From positions 186,001 to 250,000 of the forward strand of contig SRSI01000030.1 of NCBI GenBank assembly GCA_005656395.1: DNA of 64,000 nucleotides, written 5' to 3'. Position 1 is the first letter of the stretch; each line of letters opens with the position of its first letter. The position numbers were made by a program, and so were the translations under genes. Origin of the DNA: Strongyloides papillosus. Taxonomy: Eukaryota > Nematoda > Chromadorea > Rhabditida > Strongyloididae. Shown in pieces: positions 13,022 to 27,470 of the stretch. Under the pieces are notes generated by a model. That model searched no databases, was not told the origin of the DNA, and saw nothing but the letters and a program-made list of their open reading frames with translations.

Positions 13022-15514
13022 ATGGTACATTTGGAGCATGTTGACTCAATTCCTGAGGACAAAATTGATGTACAATCAATAAGTTGTTGTAGGATGAGTG
13101 ATAAAGTATTTAAGGATGAGTGTATATACTGTTTTAGGACCCCTTTTTCTGAAGGTACCTATTTTGCATTCATTCTCATTCCATAATTAACCGCTTTTTT
13201 TCTAGGAGGGATTTTTGTTTGCCTAAAAACATTCGCTGGTTTCTGCCTAAAACACATCCCAGAATATGTTAATCGTTACAAAATGACTAATTTCCTTAAC
13301 ATCATCAAAAAGAACATCGAAATCGAGATGGATGAACCTCAGGAGAAGATCTCCAAGCTGGCTATCGGAGTCGTCGGAGGTGTAGATTACAACCCAACAA
13401 AAGAAGCCACAGAATATTATATTGCCTACTCCAGAGAGGATGTTATGTTGGTCGCTCCAATTTCATCCATCAAAGGGACAGCTCTCATGGCATCAGTTGA
13501 TAGTGTCATCAAGAGTGACGGAGTAAAATTACAGGAACGTCTCTCCGCTGGTGTTAGTGAGTGGGATGGAGAGGCTAGAATAAGGACAAATTATGCTGAT
13601 ATAGAACAGATTAAGAATGGGAAAATTATTCCAACTTCGGGATGGGAATGTGAAACTGAAGGGTGTGGTTTGAAGGAAAATTTATGGTTGAATTTGACTG
13701 ATGGAACAATTAAATGTGGTATCAGTCAATTTATCAAGGAGGGTGTCATGAGTAAAGGAAATAGTCATATGAGGGAACATTACAAAGCTACAAAGTACCC
13801 ATTGGTTGTTAAACTTGGAACAATAAAAGATGGTGATGGAGATGTATATTCATATCCTGAGGATGCAAGTGTTTATGATCCCAATTTAACGGCTCATCTA
13901 GCTCATTTTGGCATTGATGCTCATGCTGTTGAGAAGACAGAAAAAAGTACACTAGAAATGGAACTTGATATGAATCAACAATGGGAATGGTCGAAATGTC
14001 TGGAGGAAGGTACTACACTTGAATCTGTATATGGACCGGGTTTTACAGGACTTATCAATATAGGATCTTCTTGTTATATAAATAGTGTGATTCAAATGTT
14101 ATCCCATACTGATAAGTTTAAGAAACGTTTTGGTGATAGAGGATTAGAGATGTTAACTGAGGTGGAACCATTGAGAACACATGATGATGTTTATTGCCAA
14201 TTAAGTAAAGTTGTCTCATCAATGTGGTCTGGTGATTTCTCTAAAAAAGAAGGACCTGATCAGGGAATAAAACCAAACCAATTCAAGAAGACAATGGGAA
14301 AAGGACATGTTGAATTTTCAACAGCTAGTCAACAAGATGCTGAAGAATATTTAAGACATGTTTTTGAAGTTATTGAGAAAGGAAACGATTCAGTTAGGGA
14401 GACTGTCAGTGACTTTAAATTAAACCTGGAGACTCGTTTTGAGGATGGATCAAGCCACAAAGTAAAATATGGAAAGAAGGATGAAGTTATTATCTCTTTA
14501 CCAATCCCATTTGATAGAGCTGAAGAGGTTATGAATGAGGAAACAAAAGTCTCAAGAAAGAAAGTTAAGTTGGAGGATTGTATTGAGGCAGCTTTTGATA
14601 AAGATGTCATCTCGGGTTTCATCTCACCAGTAACAAAAATGGAAACTGAAGCCTACACTTCAATAAAGATGTTAAATATGCCAAAATATGTTGTTTTCCA
14701 GGCAAGGAAGTTTGAAATAACTCCACAATATACAATTAAGAAGATGGATATTGATATTGAGGTTCCACAGAAGATAAGTCTAGAACAATTTAGAGGTAAA
14801 GGAAAACTTGATTGTGAAGAATTGTTACCGGAAGATGATGTTCCCGTTGAAGCATGTAATCAAGAATGGTTGAGGCAAATCCTTGATATGGGATTCACTG
14901 AGGTAGCTGGAAGGAAGGCCCTCAAAGCAACTGGTAATTCAGATGTAAATACAGCCCTCTTCTGGTTAATGGAGAATGCAGATGACCCTAATCTCAACCG
15001 TCCAACGGGACAAGACCAACCAAGAAATGGAATGAAAGAATATCCCCTTTCTTTGATATCCCAAATAACATGCCTCGGTTTCGACTCCTACTCTGCTAAC
15101 TATGCCCTCGACCAAACCAATGGAGATGTTAACTCAGCCGCTGAATTGTTATTCACAAAACCTGATAGCATTCCACCCCCAACCCAATTAAATTTATCCT
15201 CTGACAGTAAGTTTACATACAAACATCTTTTTTTGTCATCTTTTTCTTTTTTATCAATCCCACTTTTATTCCTTCCTTTTTTAATGATTAATGAATGTTT
15301 ATTTTTAGATAACAAAACATCTTACGATGATGGGCAAGGAAGCTATGTCTTGAAAGCTTTCATCTCCCATATGGGAACGTCACCACACTCAGGACATTAT
15401 GTTGTTCACATCAAAAATGGAGATACATGGTATATATATAATGATGAAAAAGTTGCCATCAGCCAAAACCCACCATTTTCATTGGGATATATTTATATGT
15501 ATGAGAGGATCTAA
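13022..15514 (+). CDS. USP5: USP5-type ubiquitin C-terminal hydrolase (isopeptidase T)
   Basis: Exons 13022-13154, 13206-15206 and 15309-15514 encode 779 aa (introns 51 and 102 bases). The last intron is a multiple of three and open, so an unspliced frame looks plausible, but the inserted residues do not fit the family. USP5 disassembles unanchored polyubiquitin. Visible in order: a cryptic N-terminal zinc-finger region ending GGIFVCLKTFAGF; the UBP zinc finger at about 190-260 with WECETEGC, NLTDGTIKCG and a His pair; the Cys box GLINIGSSCYINS with catalytic Cys334; UBA1 at about 594-637 (LRQILDMGF); UBA2 at about 658-695; and the His box HSGHYVV with His741. All catalytic and zinc residues are kept. 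It is somewhat shorter than human USP5 (858 aa). Splicing the short first exon is required to complete the cryptic finger. Confidence 0.95.
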
Positions 15515-18500
15515 ACTTCTTTCGGAAGGTTTTTTTAATATATATTATTTTATAATAAATATTCTTTTTACATGATTTTTTTCAAGCTTTTTTACTAACT
15601 TCCACTGTATTTATTATTGTGTATTGTATTATGAATGTGTATTTTTTTATTGTAACTTACTGACTAGTTATAAATATAAAAGAAAAGTCTATCATATGAT
15701 TGATTGTCTATTTTCACTTTTTTTTTTAATTTCCTTTCCTTCATGAATGTTATCTATGGTAAGGGTAAAAAAATTAAATAATGATAATACTATTTATAAA
15801 GTGAGAGATTGGAATTATTTTTGTTTTAAAAACTTCTACCACTTATTTCTTTATTACTCTTATTGGTACTGAGAATTATTTCAAATTAATATTTGTAATG
15901 TGTAGATAATTTGAGGAGGAAGGATTTCTTAAAATCGTAGTATTTTCTTATAATCGCATGGATTTCATAGGGATAATGTCTTAAAAGGTACCACCCAATA
16001 TTGTATACCATTCTATTTTTGTCTTCCTACCTATTTTTCATTACAAAGTACATAAGACCACGATGACTTCCAAACGTTATTATATAAACATCCACTTTGA
16101 TTAACGTCACTTTCATTTTATTATTAATTTTTTTATTAAAAAGTATAATTTGAATTTTTTTATCACTAAATCCTGTACGGTGAATAATCATTTTTCGCTG
16201 GATTAAATATGTAAGTTCAATAATATTATCTATATTTTTTTGGTATAGATAAAGAAAAAAAATTATATTTTATAATAATGAATGTCATACATTTTTAGTT
16301 AATTATATATTTAGTTTTTTTCTAGCATTATATTATTTTTATCAAGATTCCATATACCCTTTTACTCTAGGTATTGAGGTGACAGGTTTTACGGAAGGTA
16401 AAAAATGACAGAAGGAAATGAGATAAAGGATAAGAAATTAAATAAAAGATGAATAAGTTTCAGGTTTCATTCCTGTAGATAAATGTTTCGTTCATAAGTA
16501 TTTTTAATTATAAATTTTGCGATTATTGAAAAATTTAAAAGATGTCTTATAAAATCTATATATTTCAAATGTATTCTATGAATATAAATTATTAGATATC
16601 TTAATATTCACGTTGTAATCATGTAATTATTTACAAATCTAATTTAGTATATTTATTTACAAATTAAATAATCATTAATTTTGACTTTCCCATAAAATAT
16701 AATTAAAAGTAAAGCTTTACTACCGAAATATCTAATCTTTGGTATAAATATCATTCCTTTATTACAATTTTTTCAATTATTATTATTGAGAATGTGAATT
16801 TTAATGGCATTCTCTCTCTCCTACCAAAGATGGACTCGTATACTTTTTATTGTTTATTTTGAAATTAAGAGTAATGAAGTTTTATATTTCATTAAAAAAG
16901 ATAACACCCCACAAATATATATTATATACATTATATTTTTTTAATATGATAAGAAGACACAAATATACACATTTTAATATATCTTTTCTAAAACATCTAA
17001 GGATATTTTATATTTAAATAAAGAGAACTTTTTATAAAAACTAAAATATATATCCATCTATGGATAAATAATATACTTTTTGGAGTTAATTTTTATTTCA
17101 TTTATCAACTATTCATGGTTTGTTATTTATTATTTTCCTCCCTACCACATTTTATATACATATTCAACTCACATACATTCTAGTTATATTTATTATTACT
17201 TTGTTTATGAAACATTAATAAATTTATAATACACTAAAGAGGGCATGGAAAAATTTTTAGATTATTTTTATAATGACTTAAGATAATTAGTAAGTAGTTT
17301 TTAATTATTCCCTATGCTATTAAAAAAATGTTATCTCTGTTTGTATTTATCTTGAATGGGTTTTAACTCCACTTTTTGTTTTGAGCAAAAAATCTTTAAC
17401 TCGCATTAATTTTATTAGGAATATATAAATATAGCATAAAAAAGTTTAATTATATAAAGTTTCCACACATATATGTTTTTCTTAAGTTTTTTTCATTCAT
17501 ATAGGTGGTCTCTTCCACACGTTCCCCCACCTCTAGTTTAAAGTCATATTATTTTTCTCTGAAAAAAAATTTAATTTTTGTTAATTAGAAAATATAGTGT
17601 ATAATTCTTAGTATTTATCAGATTCATAATATGTATTCACTTTTTTATTATGAATATATGTTTTATCTCATGTTAATTTAAAGAAATGTATATTTTTATA
17701 TCTTGCCATTCTATCAGCCCCATCTCTGTACTAATCTCTTTTTGTGCTAAATCCTTCTCCTCCATCTAGAACTTTTTAACTTTCCACCCATAATGTGCCT
17801 TTATTCGGTTATATGTCTTTAGTTTAAAAAAAATAAAATAAAAAAACACCAGATACTAATTTTATATATCTTTGGAAAAGTTTTATAAACCTTTCAATTT
17901 GAATATACGTTCTTATATTTAATATATGTATTCTTCTATTATTTTCACGATTATCTATTTCAAAGAATATCATTCATTTTTTTATAATTAATTTTTAATT
18001 AATTTCTATATCAAGTTTATTTACTTCCTTTTTTTTAAGTATACTTATACTTATAATAAATATTTTTAATGAAGTTTTCTTCTAAGAAACGTAAAATATT
18101 TTATTATATAAAAGAGTTGTTGAATATATATATATGTATTAATAATATTATTTTACCAAACAAACCAAATATCATTTTTTTTACCAACTTTCTAATATGT
18201 GTTTAACCTTTACATCCTCTTCTATTCATTGTATCTATACTTTTTTTTGCATTTTAAACTTTTTATTAGTACATGCCAATAAAAAAAGTGTAATATACCT
18301 TTAAAAATATATGCCTTTTACCTCTTTTATAAATTTAATATTATTATAAATATGGTTCCCATTTTATTTTTTGCCCTTACATTCTATAGATAAGGAAAAG
18401 AAAGATTTAATATGTAGTTTCAATGATTAGTCATAACTTATTCAATTACCTTATGATAAATTAATATCAAATATTGATATTTATATAAATATTTAATCCA

Positions 18501-20653
18501 CCCTTTCATAATATTAATGAAACTTTTGATATTTCTAAGATGAGAGCTAAAAAATTAATCCATTTCCTTAGTTCTTTAAAAGATGCCTCCTAATACATGA
18601 TATATTCTTCTCCTATAATAGTTTCATTAGATTTTTATTTTGTATCCATCAGGGAATATATCAAATACCCTCACACATCATCTAAAATATTATCCACATA
18701 TGCATTAAATTAGGCAAAAAAATTCAATGAGCAGGGAAAAATTTGGTAATCCAAAGGAGGGATAAAAAAATATTTCATTCTTTTAAATGTAAGTGCATTT
18801 CCTAGTACACAAAACTAAAAATAAACTTTTTCTCCAGTATTTAATTGCTCAATTTTGTAAGATTTCTTTTTAAAAAAATATAGAAAGAGAGTGTAGTAAA
18901 AAATGCAATGGAATTTGTTTTTTTTTATAATGTTAATTGGTATTGAAATGAAAGTTACTTCCTTTTTTTTATTATTTAATGAGTTAATTTAAAATAAAGT
19001 ATAAAAGTCTTTTATAAGTATATACTTACCATTAAAATCTTCCTTTTACCAGAGAAATTTGTAAATTACTATAGAGGATAATTGAATTAAAATAATTATA
19101 ATCTAATTCTCCAAATACAAGATCTAATTAATTAATTTTAAAAGTATATTTTTAATTGTAATTAAGATATAGTACATATAAAATTAAATAAAAAAACTAT
19201 TTTAAATATATATTACAATATTTTTTTTTATAATTTTATAACAATACTAAAAAATATAGAAGTAGGTGTGTATGTCGTCTGTTGTAGTTGTGTAAAAATA
19301 ATAAAATATCTATAAGGAATATTAATGTATTGAGTGGTAAAAATAAAATAATCAAAAAGGATATTTTTTTTGTTTTATTTATATTAACATGTTTAAAAGT
19401 TATATATTATTTAATCAAAATATATTTATAATTCGAAACATTAAAATAAAATACATATCCATCTTATGCAAATATATATTATGCTTTTTGGTTATTTAGC
19501 AGTTTATCTAAAAAGAAAGTCGCTAATCAGCTTAACTAACAGAATATTATTCATTTCTGCTTATCACCTTGTAATATTAAAAATATATATATATATATTG
19601 GGTTGGCCGGCATATCATATGTATATTTAGAGTGTAAAAATATAATTCCTGAGCTAGAGTAGAAACTTTAAAATTTTTATAACATGTACATATGTCTATA
19701 GTTATATAGATATATATATTTCTTTATCATTATGTATGAAAATTTGTGTGATTGTATAAGTAAATCATTCTCATTAAAAAGACACAAAAATATTATATAT
19801 TATTTATTTTTCTTTACACATATTTTTTTTCAACTATCATCTTATATCATATGGTAATGAGGATATAAATAACCTTTTTACTTGTATTTTTTCAAAATTG
19901 AAACATGTATAGACTTATTTGTTTGTATTACATTACCTCTTATTTTCTTACAAAATAACATTTTTTGTGATCAAAAAAAGATGATCATTTTAAATTCTAT
20001 TTAAAATATTGAAAAAATAATCTATTCTATAATAATGTTATAATTAATAACGATAATATGTGTAAATAAAGTTACAATTGGTGAATATATTTTATGTTAA
20101 TTCTATTTGAGAAAACAGATTTATTTACTAGAAAAGAAGGATAATTAAAGATTAAGTGACTATTATTTTTTTTATAGTTGGCAGGAGTCTTCAAATTATT
20201 ATCATCATCATTAACAGTTGCAAAATAAAGATAGATATAGTTTCTACACATTTTAATGAACCTAATTTTGGTAGTACATAGAGAATTTTTTATCTATTAA
20301 TTATGAATGAATCTAAAACATGACAATATTATCTTTCAATGTTATCACTTTATAATATTATATATTTTATAAAAATCGTTATGCTGACTACTACTTTTTT
20401 ATACATTGTCTTTTAGAATTTATTTTAATTATATCATTTATTTATATTTTTTTAATTTTTTAATCATCTTAATTTTGCTGAAATTTTAGATAATTATTAT
20501 TCCTTTTTTATCTTTTCTATTATTATTTTTATCTATTTCACAATTTTTTAACAATATTCTTTCTAAAAAAATTATTGTCTAAAAAATTTTATATTTTTGT
20601 AGAGAAAAGTATATATATATATATATAAAAAATCTAAAAATAATTATTAAACT
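15515..20653. other. 5.1 kb gene desert upstream of CRTC
   Basis: Extremely AT-rich, with long A/T runs and TA microsatellites (for example near 18125 and 19580). No ORF of family character, no tRNA-like structure and no transposase is visible. It could hold distal 5' UTR exons or enhancers of the CRTC gene, since regulatory genes in compact worm genomes often have enlarged upstream regions. I see a lone TTGGGTTGGCCGGC at about 19599 that resembles a mariner end, without a partner. Confidence 0.5.
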
Positions 20654-23600
20654 ATGGGTACGCCAACACCAAGAAAATTTTCCGAAAAAATAGCTCTTAT
20701 GGAAAGAAAACAAAATGAAGATCAGGAATTATTTCACTCAATCATGAGGGATGTCAAAGCAATAACATCAAATAATTCTTTATCAAATCCATCAACACCA
20801 TTGCCTTGTACACAGTCATCAAATAATCCATCTAATAATTTTATTTTCCACCAAAATAGTATTCCGGGATTCTCAAACACGATGATGAATAATGTCTACC
20901 AACAATCATCTACAACACCCCAAACAACATCCACGACATCATGTACACCATATCAGGAGATTCCAATAACATCTAATACCTTACAATTACAAACCAATGG
21001 ATGGAATGGTTGTGGGGGATCATTACCTAATGTACATGATCCATATTTTAATCAAACTCAAACAGTCCCCCAAAATACATTAAATGCTTTTTATTCTAAT
21101 AGTAATAGTAATTATAATCCATTACAGATGGGATCTTCGTTCTCCTCATCACATATGAGATCTCGTTCCCCTGGAGCACCTAATCATTATCATCCCTATT
21201 CTGGAGGTGGTGGAGGTGGATTATCTGTTATACGTAGTAGACCTCACTGTGAAAAACAAAATACCTTTGATGGTTATGATACTAATTATCCTGGAACTTC
21301 AAATCAGCTCGTACCACCAGACATGTATCCGTATAAGTAAGTTTTGAAAATAAAGATAAACTTTAAAATATGCATTTCATCTGTGATATATTAAATGCCT
21401 TAATGGATATTTTAAAATTCTTATTTTTAGAAAAAAAATATTCTCATATCTAGGAATTATACAGTTTTGTAAATATATTTTTATTTAAAAAAATTAAATT
21501 TATCTCTTTTTATTAAATGTTTATCTCTATAAACATATATACCTATCGTATTCCTAACTTCGGAAAATATTCATCTTAATATATTAGAATTTTCAATGTG
21601 TTCTTAATATTTTTAAAGTAGATTTTATTTTTAAATTACATAAAAAAAATCATTTTTTCACAAAACAACAACAGATTATAAAAGATCCTTTTTAATTTTA
21701 ATTATAATACTTTATATATAGTTTTTTATTGAAAAAAAATGTCATTAAAAATACTATATACATTTTATTTTCAAATATTCAATTTTATTTATCTCGAATG
21801 TACTTTAAACACAAGAAAACACTTAGTTTATCTTATCTTTTTAAATTATTGTAAAATAATAATAAGTTAAAAACATTTTTTTTTATTTTTATGAGATATA
21901 TGTAGTGCGGAAGGGATTATAAATTTTTTATATCAAGTTAAATGTTAAAGTAGGTATGAACATTATTTTTGTTAGGTTAACAAACGATGGTTAATGATCT
22001 TTAATATTTTGAGACAAAGAAGTGTAATAAAAATTTAACGATGGCATGTTTTCAACTTTTTATTTTATGATAAAAATATATCATAATATTGTTATTATTA
22101 TTACGAATTTTATTTAATGTGTTAATAACTCTCTAGAGGAAATATGTATGATAAACTTTACATTATATTAAAATAATAAAAAATACATCATAATAATTGA
22201 GAGTTTGATGTCATTTTTAATATGCTTTTACACAATATCCTTAATATTACAAATTTAAATGAGTCAAAATTATTTCATATTTTTTTCTCCGAACTTAATC
22301 CTTATCATTTATATTAAAAGGAAATTACGCTTTATCATTATAAATATGGAACTAATCATTGCTAATGAGTATATTCCGCTTCATTATCTGTCTTAATAAT
22401 ATTTTTCCTAATAAAAAAGATTTATCCTTTTTATCCTGATAACAAAAATAATTCTTAATTTCGAAGAACAGAAAAAAAAATCAATCATTACTTCGCAAAT
22501 TTTATCATAACAGATAAACATTAGATAAATACATTCTTATTTTTATCTAACGAAATATATTATTTTTAATGTGTTATCAAAAAAAATTAAAAAAAAACAT
22601 CAAAATACTAAAGTGATTAAAAAATAATAATATTTATATTTATAGAGCTCGTTCTGATTCAGCTATCAATGTCTATCCACATGGTACTTATCATAATGGC
22701 CTAGTTCACAACGATCACTACAATCAGGAAGGAATCATACCAAACTATGAACAATTCCATACAATGTACAATCAAAACGATATGATAAATAACGGTAATT
22801 TAATTGAAGATATATCTCCTAATAATATTCCATCGTATAATAATTATCCTCCGTCTACCAATTCCTCGAGGCAGGAATCTCCTATACCTCAACAACCAAT
22901 TACTCAGTCATCTACAAATTTTTGTACTAATTATCAATATGATAATCAATCAACGACTTCACCTACCCACTCACCGCAATATCCTCCCACTTCTACCTAT
23001 TCAGCTGTCTCATCACCTGTTTGTTATACACCTTCTTTAGGATCTCCTAATTCAATATCTCAGGATTCACCTATTAATAATACCGTCTACCCATCACCAT
23101 CAAGTAATATTGTTCACCAACAATCACAAGAATATCCATGTCAACAATCACCTTCATCATATGTTAATAATGGTATATTAAACAATCAACAACAATCACC
23201 TATCCAAGTTATTGGTTTATCAAATACAACTCCATCATCACCTCAGCAGCAGCAGCAACAACAACAACAATCTTCTTGCCAACAACAACAACCAATTATG
23301 GTAAATCAAAATGGTACTTCTAATCAATCCTGTCAACAACAACAATCATCTCCAATAGTAACATATCCACAATCACAACCAACAACATATCCTCAACAAA
23401 ATTACATTGGTCCATACTCAACAATGTCCCAGGATTCCTTTCAAAAACAATCCTCCCCAGAAAGCCCATCACCAAGTACCACGGGCCCTTATGATAAATC
23501 ATCATCCTCACCACGTGGATATCCAGGACCAAAGAAGTACTCCAACTCTCCGGATCCACTAGATATCCCAAACATCGTCTTGATAGGTGCTGACGGTGAA

Positions 23601-23837
23601 TTGGATTGTTTCCAGAACCTAAACCTAACCAATGAACATTACGATTATCAACAACAGGTATCAACAAGCAACGGTATGATGAGTTGTGGTAATGGTATGA
23701 TAATGCCATCCTCCGGTCAACAGGAAATGTTAATAACAACTGGTACAGAGATTTCATCATCCTATCATGGTAATGGTAACCCTTCAATGAAGGATCTTCA
23801 CTCATCGATTGTTATCAAAAAGGACTTCATTAATTAG
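20654..23837 (+). CDS. crtc-1: CREB-regulated transcription coactivator (CRTC)
   Basis: Exons 20654-21336 and 22646-23837 around a 1309-base intron encode 624 aa. CRTCs bind CREB and shuttle to the nucleus when SIK/AMPK phosphorylation is lost. The N-terminus PRKFSEKIALMERKQ is the CREB-binding helix of the family. Joining the exons creates KARSDSAIN at residues 228-236, matching the mammalian SIK/14-3-3 site RTNSDSALH with Ser231 as the likely phosphosite. That the motif only appears after splicing supports the junction. The middle is rich in Asn, Ser, Pro and Gln, with a polyQ run near 23244-23270. LDIPNIVLIGADGELD near residue 510 matches the C-terminal transactivation segment. The length suits the family. 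The intron is far longer than others here and may carry regulatory sequence. Confidence 0.92.
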
Positions 23838-26260
23838 GGTATATCATAATCTTGTATTTTCTTTTTTACTTCTAATATTATTATTATTAATTATATTATT
23901 ATTCATTATGTATCCTTTTTTTTTCTTTGATACTAAAAAAAGTATGGCTTTGATGTCATAACAAAAAAAATTAAATATTTAGTATTTCCTTTTTATGAAA
24001 AAGGACATATAAAAATTATGTATAAACTTTTTTTGTGATTAACAATAAATGAGAATTTTGTGTAAATATGTGTTTTTTGATGGTATTGAAAGGGGATGAA
24101 AAGTTTATTATTTATTTATTGATAGTCGGTGTACTTGTTAAAGTTCAAAGAAAAGTAAATGGAATTGTTGATGATCTTCAAAGTTGTGGTATTTGTTATA
24201 CAAATGTTCATGAAGAGGTTAAATATGACAATCGCATGAAAAGGACAAGTTGATAAAAAGTGTATATTACATTCTTGATAAGAAAGGTAATTTCATTAAA
24301 AAAGTTAAATGTTTTGAAATTTTATTATTATTTTGATGTCAATGAAACTATCAAATGCATAAATTATTACTCATCAAAATCAAAGACCTCATTTATATTT
24401 ATGTTTTCTTAATTTTTTATAAGACTTTTTTAATTATAAATAAAGATGTCAGGAAACCTGTTGTTGAAGTCTATATAGTGTGGGTGGACAGTTTTGATGA
24501 CATAAATACCTTAACACAATTTTGCAAAGAAATTTTTTTATTAAATTTAAGACACACCAAAAACATCTGTAAAACTTTGTTCTGAGAAACACGTTTTATG
24601 TAATATGTTAAAAAAGTTATCTTAAAAATTCTAACCAAAATATATTAAATAAATAAATTAATTGTAAATTACTTAATGGAAAATTGAATTATTCTTATTA
24701 AATAATGGAATTTTAAAATAAAGTTAAGAAAAAAATTTTGCAATTTCACGTGTTAAAGTGCATTTAAGTAGGTATTAATAAAAATTTTAATAAGTAAGGG
24801 ATGGTAAAAAGTCTCCATACAATTAGAAGGTAACCTTTGCCGTCTATTTTTTATAGTTTTATTGTTAAAAATTGTAACATTTTTAATAGTCTTATACTTT
24901 GCTTTCTTCAAAACTTTTCACCAAATTATTAATGATACTCTTATCTAGTTTAAATTTTTGATGTCAATGGTAATTATGAAGTGTATATAATTTTACCAAC
25001 TCCTCTTTTTTTCGCCTTTGCCAAAGTAATACGACAATCTCTATATATACAATTGTCATTAATAAACACTTGCATTAATGACATTTAGATAACGAAGGGA
25101 TAGAGAAATTTTTTATCTCTATAACAAAATTATGATAATTCTCAAAAATGAACCATAAAAAAGGGGATAGAGAGACACGAGTCATAAAGAAAAATATTTT
25201 CTTTTCTCCCGCTCCACCAGAGACGCCACCCTCTTCCATCTCCAATAAAGCGGTACCATCTCGTGAAAGCACATAAATCTCCTCCAGTAGACAAAAAAAG
25301 TTTATTAATAGTACAAAGGAATAATAATTAATACCATAAGACATTTATAATTAACCATTTTATTATATACTATTTGATATGATATGAAACAAAGTTAAAA
25401 AAGATAAAAAAGTGACAAAATGTAACAATATTAATATTTTTTTATTTGATCACAGAAATCCAATCAAAAAGGCAACATACTTCTATATATCTATAAATTT
25501 TATAATAACTTTTTTGTTGATATAATATACTTTTTTGTTAAAATATATATGTTATGATAATATTAAAAAATTGACAAATTTCCCTATTTTTTGTCTAAAT
25601 ATAAATAATATATATAGGATATATATAATATATATATATCTCATTTAATATGTTAAAAGAATGAAAAATTAAACAAATAAAAAAAGAATGATCTATATCG
25701 ATAGAAAAAAATCATTCAATATAGCTTCTGGAAAACAAATAAAAAAACAGCCTCAGTAATTTTGTTAAAAAGATAAATAAAACTGGTGTGTGTATGTGGA
25801 GATTGTTATCTATTTTAGATGCCCTCCACAACAAAAAACCATCTTACTTTTATCCTCATCAATCTCAAAAAGATAATAATAAAATAATAATAAAAATAAC
25901 AATAATAGAATAATTCTTTGTCATAATAAAAAATTAAACAGGCATATCATTCTCTTTTTTTTTCGTCTACAATATATATTATTTCAAGGTCACTTCTCAT
26001 ATGTTACATTTGGTATATTGATAAAAAGTAATAGCAAATTTTCACAGTTAAAAAAACAAAAAAACGTTGATATAAAATGTTTGTGTGTGTGTCTGTGGAT
26101 TCCCCAGAAACATTATCATAATCATCAAAAAAGCATAATAATCGAAAGAATAATAAATAAATTCCAAATTTTTTATTTTCACATATATATTTTTCCTTTT
26201 CTTTTTCACTCTCTCCATATATATCATCTTTGAGTTATTTTTTATCTAAATAAACTTGTT
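23838..26260. other. Intergenic region with two weak coding-like patches
   Basis: About 2.4 kb between convergent CRTC and SPATS2-like genes. It holds a possible relic of a secreted protein at 24068-24590 and a GC-rich, exon-like island at about 25190-25310; both are described in the findings. The remainder is AT-rich with TA repeats near 25600, and no confident gene is seen. Confidence 0.5.
24068..24590 (+). pseudogene. Possible relic of a small secreted protein
   Basis: A 61-codon ORF at 24068-24253 has a hydrophobic run (KFIIYLLIVGVLVKV) followed by VNGIVDD and a CGICYTNV segment. Downstream, the sequence DKKGNFI (about 24275) and DVRKPVVEVYIVW (about 24445) appear in other frames or after stops. 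The order hydrophobic leader, Cys region, DxxGxF is reminiscent of nematode transthyretin-like proteins, but identity is too weak to assign. If real, it is broken by stops and frame changes. Confidence 0.22.
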
Positions 26261-27470
26261 TCAAGCCTGGATTCCTTTGCCAAATTTATTTTTACCAACA
26301 TTTGGTTTACTATTACTACTATCAGTTTTTGAAAATTTTTGTTGATTTTGTTTACTACGATTAATGAATGTTGAGGGGGTATTCTCAGCCATTGATTGGA
26401 CAAGTGAAATATCTATTCCTTGAGCACTTAATGTTTCATAAAGTTTACGTTGGATTTCAGCTAACTGATCAACTGAAAATGAGTCACTTTGCATTTTAAT
26501 ACCACCCTCATTTATGGCAACTGTTGAGGTTCCTCTACCTGATGATTTTGGTTTGCCCTTAACGGAGATTGGTGATACCTGACCGAGTCCTGAATCATCA
26601 CCAACTGAACTGACAAGTGATGAATGGGAGGTTGCATTTTTTAGACTATTATTTGAATTTGGTCTAGAGGAGGAGGGTGAAGAGATTATGGTACTCTTAT
26701 TATTGATACTTGAAAGTTGACCAAAATTTTTTATTGTTGTAAGGATATTAGATGGATCTACATTAAAATATTGTGGTGAATGAGATTTAACCTGTGTTAA
26801 GAGGTATCTTTCTCTCTCATCCAGGGCTTGTCGGATTTGTTTAAATATATTCTCGATATCTGAGGCAGATGTAGGAATAGATGAAGAATCTTTTCCTTGG
26901 TTTTCTTTATTTTTTACCTGATTTGTGTTATTTACTGATGTGACCGGTTGTGGTTTTGGTCCTGGTGGTGGTAGTGTAACATTTTGTTGTCCAGATACCT
27001 TTGATGGGGTTGTTGTTGATGTTATTGGGACCTTTGATTGTGATGGTCCTTTTGTATTATTGATAATATTATTTGTTGTGGGTGTTGTTGTTGATGGTCC
27101 TGTGGTTGATGATTTTCCCGCATCAACCTGAGACTTTTGTGAGTTTAATTCTAATCTACGTTGTTTTCTATTTTTTTTAACTGGAGCGTGTTTTGTTGTT
27201 TCCCAGTCACCAATAACTGTATTAACATCTTCTAAAAGAAAATATTTTTATAATAAATACACATACATATAATATTTTATTATTTTTAAACAAAAAAAGT
27301 GATAAACATTGAAACTTACGTTCACAAAGAGCTCTAATAGTTTTTTCAACATCCAAATCAAAACTATGAAGAGCTAAAACAATATCATTTGTTGATACTG
27401 TAGAGACGACTTCTCTTACTTTAGCAACCTTCTTCTTGAGACTTTCTTGCTCTCCATTACGTGATGCCAT
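26261..27470 (-). CDS. SPATS2: SPATS2-like protein with UBA-like N-terminal domain
   Basis: Exons 27470-27320 and 27231-26261 (88-base intron) encode 373 aa. I checked the second exon base by base and it is open throughout, although its only internal ATG is near the end. Residues about 12-50 (KVAKVREVVSTVSTNDIVLA, then LHSFDLDVEKTIRALCE) match the UBA-like N-terminus of vertebrate SPATS2/SPATS2L. The match continues into IGDWETTKHAPVKKNRKQRR, whose basic end is also typical. The rest is Ser/Thr/Pro/Asn-rich, probably disordered, with a short helical segment (DIENIFKQIRQALDERERYL) and another near the C-terminus (QLAEIQRKLYETLSAQGIDI). SPATS2 proteins are cytoplasmic and RNA-associated, but their molecular function is poorly defined. 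Assigned from the N-terminus; the tail is not diagnostic. Confidence 0.77.

Noticed and set aside
15207..15308. In-frame insert in USP5 that keeps the ORF open
   Set aside because: It has a GTAAGT donor and a TTTTTAG acceptor, is AT-rich and hydrophobic, and interrupts the catalytic core. It is better read as a 102-base intron.
19595..19640. TTGGGTTGGCCGGC, similar to a mariner terminal repeat
   Set aside because: No matching inverted copy, no target duplication and no transposase within several kilobases, so it is not enough to call an element.
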